Shown: positions 59,946-64,000 of the stretch, piece by piece | How the letters are laid out: every line of letters begins with the position of its first letter | How positions within the stretch are numbered: the stretch's first letter is position 1 | Source: a virus | Strand: one strand, 5' to 3' | Virus record (IMG/VR): IMGVR_UViG_3300044974_001280 | Location: 166,446-230,445 of that record | DNA length: 64,000 nt | Notes under the pieces: model-generated | What the model saw: the letters and a program-made list of their open reading frames with translations, nothing else | Database searches by the model: none | Told to the model about the DNA's origin: nothing | Program-made: the position numbers and the translations under genes

Positions 59946-60250
59946 AAACTAGTCAATTCTGTTCTCAACCAGGTAGAACCTGCAACACAGACATAAAGAT
60001 ACCCTCCGGTAGAACTACCAGTGAAAGCCATTTGTCCAGTTGCTCCAGTAGATCCTCCGGTGGCAGGAGCCCCAGCAGGACCAGCTACAATCGAGTTCCA
60101 ATAAGGTAAAGATGTCCAGGTTGAAACCCCGTTGCCTAATTTAAGATTATAAGTGTTGGTTTCAAACCCAAATTCTCCACTCAACAGAGTTGGGTTATTG
60201 GAGGTCCAGTTGGTTGAGGTGTCCTGACGGAGAACTATACGGTAAGCCAT
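59942..60250 (-). CDS. tail-fibre/structural-like protein
   Basis: 102 residues. The start (AYRIVLRQDTSTNWTSNNP), then GEFGFETNTYNLKLGNG, is a frequent opening of phage fibre and receptor-binding proteins. It is followed by a collagen-like GPAGAPATGGSTGATG stretch and a short C-terminal part. It is much shorter than normal fibres and may be a small decoration or a module. Confidence 0.75.
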   Translation of the reverse strand: MAYRIVLRQDTSTNWTSNNPTLLSGEFGFETNTYNLKLGNGVSTWTSLPYWNSIVAGPAGAPATGGSTGATGQMAFTGSSTGGYLYVCVAGSTWLRTELTSF

Positions 60251-60263
60251 GAAATTTTTTTTC

Positions 60264-60271
60264 TTTATATA
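60264..60271 (-). promoter_or_regulatory. late-type promoter box (minus)
   Basis: Reads TATATAAA on the minus strand within CGATATATAAAGA, 13 bases before the fibre-like ATG. Back-to-back with the box at 60306. Confidence 0.55.
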
Positions 60272-60305
60272 TCGTTTTTTTCCCAGCGTTGAGACGAATT
60301 TCTGA

Positions 60306-60313
60306 TATATAAA
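60306..60313 (+). promoter_or_regulatory. late-type promoter box
   Basis: TATATAAA within TGATATATAAAGT, 11 bases before the endolysin ATG. Confidence 0.55.
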
Positions 60314-60324
60314 GTAAAAACTCT

Positions 60325-61167
60325 ATGTTACTAAAAATTGGGTCCAAAGGAGAGGACGTGAAAAAACTCCAGTCTAAATTGGGATTAAGTCCCGACGGTG
60401 TCTTTGGACCTGGAACGGAAGCCAAAGTCAAAGAATGGCAAAAGGCCAACGGTCTTGGGACGGATGGCATAGTGGGTCCGGGGACTTGGAACAAGATGTT
60501 CGTCACCTTAGCTCCTGTCTCTGAATCTGTCAAGTCCCAAACTACTACGGGATCCCAGTCTAGTCCCGCCTTGAAATTGGACAAACTGAAAGGACACGTA
60601 CCAGACTCTGTTATTGCAGAAATCCCCGATACGGCAGCTAAATTTGGCATCACCACCCCTCTGAGACTTGCTCACCTATTAGCTCAGGCATCGCACGAGT
60701 CGGGCCATTTCAAATCAGTGACAGAGAATTTGAATTATTCCGCTGATGGTTTGAAAAAAATATTCCCTAAGTACTTTCCTGGGAATTTAAATGAGTCTTA
60801 TGCAAGAAACCCACAAAAGATAGCAAACAAAGTTTATTCTTCGAGAATGGGGAATGGCGATGAGGCTTCAGGCGATGGATTCCGATATAGGGGAAGGGGT
60901 TTCTTGCAAACCACTGGCAAATCTAACTATGCAGAATTCAATAAAATAGTTGATGATGACGTAATAGCAAATCCGGATCTGGTAGCAACTAAATATGCTC
61001 TTGCCTCTGCCGCCTTCTTTTTCCAAAAAAATAACTTGTGGTCTATCTGTGACAGAGGTGCTTCAGATGAGATAGTTACATTAGTTAGTAAAAGAGTAAA
61101 CGGAGGTACAATTGGACTTAGCGAACGTTTATCAGAGTTTAAAAAATTTTATGCACTTCTCAATTAA
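60325..61167 (+). CDS. endolysin: peptidoglycan-binding domain plus GH19-like hydrolase
   Basis: 280 residues. Residues 1-60 form a PG_binding_1 domain (GSKGEDVKKLQSKLG, then DGVFGPGTEAKVKEWQ and the closing DGIVGPGTW). After a Ser/Thr linker the GH19/lysozyme-like domain has AQASHESGHFKSV, with a candidate catalytic glutamate, and GFRYRGRGFLQTTGKSNY. There is no signal peptide, so export would need a holin. A terminator follows. Confidence 0.92.
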   Translation: MLLKIGSKGEDVKKLQSKLGLSPDGVFGPGTEAKVKEWQKANGLGTDGIVGPGTWNKMFVTLAPVSESVKSQTTTGSQSSPALKLDKLKGHVPDSVIAEIPDTAAKFGITTPLRLAHLLAQASHESGHFKSVTENLNYSADGLKKIFPKYFPGNLNESYARNPQKIANKVYSSRMGNGDEASGDGFRYRGRGFLQTTGKSNYAEFNKIVDDDVIANPDLVATKYALASAAFFFQKNNLWSICDRGASDEIVTLVSKRVNGGTIGLSERLSEFKKFYALLN

Positions 61168-61188
61168 AATAGAGATCTGAAACAATAT

Positions 61189-61220
61189 GGCCTAGGTTTT
61201 TTTAACCTAGGCCTTTTTTT
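61189..61220 (+). terminator. rho-independent terminator
   Basis: Perfect ten-pair stem GGCCTAGGTT / AACCTAGGCC with a five-T loop and T tail, just after the endolysin gene. Confidence 0.9.
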
Positions 61221-61246
61221 AGTATGAAAAAATCATCCATTCACCT

Positions 61247-61849
61247 ATGACTTACACCTCCGAACAAATTAGAAAGGCTCTATTGGCCAAGGGGTATGTC
61301 TGGTTTTCAGACTCACAGAACAAAGGTTTTGATCTAAACATTGTCGGCATCCGTAATTCAGAACCCGGGGATAAAGTGACCAACCTGTTCGATGACTGGA
61401 TAACAGTCTCGTATCTGGAGAAGGAAAAGCCAAAATTCTACAGCTGGGCGGCCACGACGGACCCAGGCACGAAAGGGGTTCTGGAGCACAGAAATCCCGA
61501 CGGAGTGGCCAGATTGGTGCCCGGTCAGTATCGAGGTTCTCACACTTTGGGCCTGCACCAGGGTAAATATGAAGCTTTGAGACAGCAAAAACCCATGAGG
61601 GTTTATCGGGATTCCGACAAAAACCTAATCTTCGAGGAAAGTAGAATTCAGACTGGTATTTTTGGCATCAACATCCACAAGGCAGGCAGACATTCAACTT
61701 GGGTTGAAAACTGGTCTGAAGGATGTCAGGTGTTTCAGAAAACACAGGACTTTGATGAGTTTATGAAAATCTGCCGGCAAGCAGCTAGAATTCACGGTCC
61801 TTCTTTTACCTATACCCTGTTGGAGAGCAAAGACATTAAATCTTCTTGA
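61247..61849 (+). CDS. YkuD-like cell-wall protein
   Basis: 200 residues. GIFGINIHKAGRHSTWV and ENWSEGCQVFQ resemble the histidine and the SxGC motif of L,D-transpeptidase (YkuD) domains, in the right order and spacing. The first half is unassigned. It may act on peptidoglycan cross-links, or keep the fold only. No signal peptide. Confidence 0.7.
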   Translation: MTYTSEQIRKALLAKGYVWFSDSQNKGFDLNIVGIRNSEPGDKVTNLFDDWITVSYLEKEKPKFYSWAATTDPGTKGVLEHRNPDGVARLVPGQYRGSHTLGLHQGKYEALRQQKPMRVYRDSDKNLIFEESRIQTGIFGINIHKAGRHSTWVENWSEGCQVFQKTQDFDEFMKICRQAARIHGPSFTYTLLESKDIKSS

Positions 61850-62022
61850 CGGTGCATTTTCCTGAAACATCCGTCACCTCTAAATTCAAATTCCTATTCA
61901 CTGTGAATTTGTAGGTCATTGGCCCCTCAATAGTTTTTTCAGTTCTTCACTTTGTAGTGGCTTCGTTCAGAAAAATTATAGGATTTTTCTCTGTATATCA
62001 TTAATGTCTGAAGGCTTTCTCT

Positions 62023-62030
62023 TATATTTG
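62023..62030 (+). promoter_or_regulatory. host-type -7 promoter box (TATATTTG)
   Basis: Lies 19 bases before ATG 62050; an unusual case of the host-type box in the right flank. Confidence 0.45.
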
Positions 62031-62049
62031 GGGGGGCAAAACCATCTTG

Positions 62050-62667
62050 ATGAAAAAAATACTTCTTTTATCTTTAGTCATCATCATGTCTTGTTCCTCC
62101 TACGAGGGTAAAATCCAGGGACCTTCCTTTCTGGTCAAGCCTTCGATCGAAATAATTCCCGTCGGAAACATCAGCAAATCAAGGATTGAATTTGTTAAAA
62201 AAAATCTTCTTGAAACCTATCAAGTGGAGGTAACTGTCGGGAAAGGACTACCTTTAGATACTATTTCTTTTGCTAGATCCTCCACTAGACAGGGTTACAC
62301 AGGCATTAAGATTCTTCAAAGATTCTCTTCCATTAATTCGGCCAGAAAGACCCTACTGCTTATTGAAGGTCAGGTCTACACCAGAAGAACTCTAAATGGA
62401 GTAACCTATCCAGAATGGTCAATTTTAGGATTAGCCTATCGAAATGTTTGTTTGGTGGTGCCTATTCGTAGTAAATCTAGACTGCAAAAGGTTGCTATTC
62501 ATGAAGTGGGCCACACTCTGGGCCTGCCTCACTGTGAGGATAGAGGGTGTCTCATGACAGATGCCAAAGGTAATGCAAAGAACATAGACAGGGCACAGAC
62601 AGAATTTTGTCACAATTGCATCCAAAAAATGCGAAAAAATTACTTTCTATTTAAAAATATTAAATAG
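62050..62667 (+). CDS. archaemetzincin-like zinc metalloprotease lipoprotein
   Basis: 205 residues from ATG 62050. The signal sequence ends MSCSS, a lipobox-like site at C15. HEVGHTLGLPHCEDRGCLM (151-169) with later FCHNC matches the archaemetzincin pattern HExxHxxGxxHC...CxM...FCxxC, giving both the catalytic zinc (H151, H155, H161) and a structural cysteine site. It would be anchored in the membrane facing the periplasm or surface. Its last 21 bases overlap the end of the opposite-strand gene. Confidence 0.85.
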   Translation: MKKILLLSLVIIMSCSSYEGKIQGPSFLVKPSIEIIPVGNISKSRIEFVKKNLLETYQVEVTVGKGLPLDTISFARSSTRQGYTGIKILQRFSSINSARKTLLLIEGQVYTRRTLNGVTYPEWSILGLAYRNVCLVVPIRSKSRLQKVAIHEVGHTLGLPHCEDRGCLMTDAKGNAKNIDRAQTEFCHNCIQKMRKNYFLFKNIK

Positions 62668-63952
62668 AGAACCTGATAATTTATTTTTGACCAATGAGTA
62701 TAAATTTTTTCCGATCTCCTTTCCTTCTTTTTCGATGCTGATGAGCATCTTTTGGAACGAACTAGTTGATAAAATTAAAGGCACTAAAGGCACTAGGTCT
62801 TTATCATCACCAACATCCGGTAAAATAATAACGTAACTAGGTTTAATTTCACCCATTTTTACTAAAAATTCTCGGTCCACATTTAAACAACCTGCCCCTA
62901 CTCTGCCTTTATCGGAAGCTTTATTTTCACCCCCAAAAGAAATGGGGACAAAGTTTTTTTTCAAATCCCCTGCTACTTCTTGCCTAGTTTGATTTGCGTG
63001 TCCGTGAACAGCCATCGGAATCATCTCATTGGTATCTAAGGTATATAACCGGAAAATGTTACCAGTAGGGATCTTACCCTGAGGATCTGAACTTCCTCCT
63101 GTCAGGTAATTTTCTTGCCCCCCTGTATTTGATACTCTAAAAACTCCCGGTCTTGTAGTTCCCCCTTCAGAGGGGTAAATAAAAGGAATGCGAGCTTCCG
63201 GATTTTTTTTTCGAAACTCATTGTTCTTTTTTTCAGCATCTTCGTAACTACATTCTAGATTACAACCTATTTTTTTCAAAAAATCTACAAATCTTTTGCT
63301 TTGAGGATCATTTGGTTTCTCTCTGGAGAATTTTACAGAAGCTGAGTACCAATCAGGATATGTTTTAGGTTTTCCTATACCTAAATCCTTTATTTTACCC
63401 GATGCGAAGAAAGAATTGATAACAAATTTATAGCCGGGAGCAAAAAGACTAATTGTTCCCGCTTTTTTGTTTGCAATTAGGAAAGATTCATTTTTCAATT
63501 TATTTTCTTTTTGCAGACGTAGAATAAAATTGAAAGATCTATTGGACATCTTCCCAGCTTTTTTCTCCCACCATTCAAAGACAGCTTTTGTTCTCTCCGT
63601 TGAATCGACCCTAGTACTTTCGGAAGGGGGATTGTAATAGGGGGGGCTTTATCTGTGACAGTGTTTGGGAAGACGAAGTCTTTGAAGCAGGACTTCCTCC
63701 TGATTTCTGGTATTTTTCAAGAGCACTGGCGGTTAATTCTCCGAAATATCCAGTGGGAATACCGCTTTTTGTTTTTAAAAATCCTTCATCTATTAGAATC
63801 TGCTGTAATTTCTTCACGTCTGGGACCTCTTTTGGATTTTTGGTTCCACCAGAGCCTAATTTTAAACCTTTAGGGTTGATGTTGGGTTTGGGGTCAGATC
63901 CTGATTTTTCCTCGTTAAGGATCTGTAAAAATTGGTTGAAATTGTGAACCAT
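62647..63952 (-). pseudogene. peptidoglycan-binding protein with YkuD-like C-terminus, frameshifted
   Basis: Two minus-strand frames belong together. The first (63952-63611) has a start of NFNQFLQILNEEK type, then a PG_binding_1 domain (VKKLQQILIDEGFLK, GYFGELTASALEKYQ). The second frame, open upstream of its ATG at 63549, continues with PPSESTRVD and reaches AVHGHANQTRQ and GAGCLNVDREF, resembling a His...GC transpeptidase site. They join if the seven-C run at 63640-63646 is read as six. Total about 430 residues. Confidence 0.78.
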
Positions 63953-64000
63953 AACTTGCTTTTAAATTTTTCTAAATATCCGTTTTTTTGAACCTGGTGT

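Noticed and set aside
61837-61920. Short minus-strand frame (27 codons) after the YkuD-like gene
   Set aside because: Peptide-like composition, but no promoter or neighbour support, and it overlaps the end of a stronger plus-strand gene.

Overview
The window is AT-rich, almost entirely coding, and packed with short, often overlapping genes. It reads as part of a large tailed-phage genome infecting a Bacteroidetes (flavobacterial) host. Supporting signs are an encoded tmRNA with a 'GEN...ALAA'-type tag, Bacteroidetes-type -7 boxes (TAnnTTTG) before many genes, A-rich leaders without Shine-Dalgarno sequences, two free-standing homing-type endonucleases, several peptidoglycan-active proteins and a tail-fibre-like protein. 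No capsid, portal, terminase or polymerase gene was recognised, so the phage assignment is strong inference, not proof.

Layout. 1-2.9 kb: a ClpC-like Hsp100 unfoldase on the minus strand, cut by the window edge, lies divergent to a tmRNA gene. 3-16.3 kb: a glycan cluster with two GT2 glycosyltransferases, three related putative transferases, two DXD-type transferases, a cupin, a DegT aminotransferase, a GNAT acetyltransferase and three methyltransferase-fold proteins; a secreted nuclease, a small lipoprotein and a divergent thymidylate-synthase-like enzyme sit among them. 16.3-24 kb: small proteins, a type II glutamine synthetase, a metallophosphoesterase, a GT25 and a lysozyme-like protein. 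24-41 kb: an RNA-repair-rich region with an Rnl1-type ligase, an OB-fold ligase, separate 3'-phosphatase and 5'-kinase genes resembling the two halves of T4 Pnkp, two cyclic-phosphate receiver paralogues, a HAD protein, an HNH nuclease, an SPFH protein and two related tRNA-like elements. 41-58 kb: many small accessory genes, including a tandem family of NTPVSFEIAKLL proteins, and a thymidylate synthase split into two genes by an inserted endonuclease gene, followed by a frameshifted GIY-YIG nuclease gene. 58-64 kb: small proteins, a tail-fibre-like gene, an endolysin, a YkuD-like protein, an archaemetzincin-like lipoprotein and a frameshifted peptidoglycan-binding protein.

Two promoter-like motifs divide the window. 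GATATATAAA-like boxes (about 11-19 bases before most starts) precede the Clp gene, the tmRNA, the nuclease, the endolysin, the fibre gene and other flank genes, and resemble a phage late promoter. TATATTTG/A boxes of host type precede genes mainly in the 23-56 kb accessory block.

Together the genes suggest a phage that takes over host metabolism (glutamine synthetase, RpiB, two TS-family proteins), repairs RNA and rescues ribosomes during infection, and builds or modifies surface glycans. Three frameshifts (38.3, 56.4 and 63.6 kb), two of them in or beside homopolymer runs, may be assembly errors and should be checked before they are read biologically.
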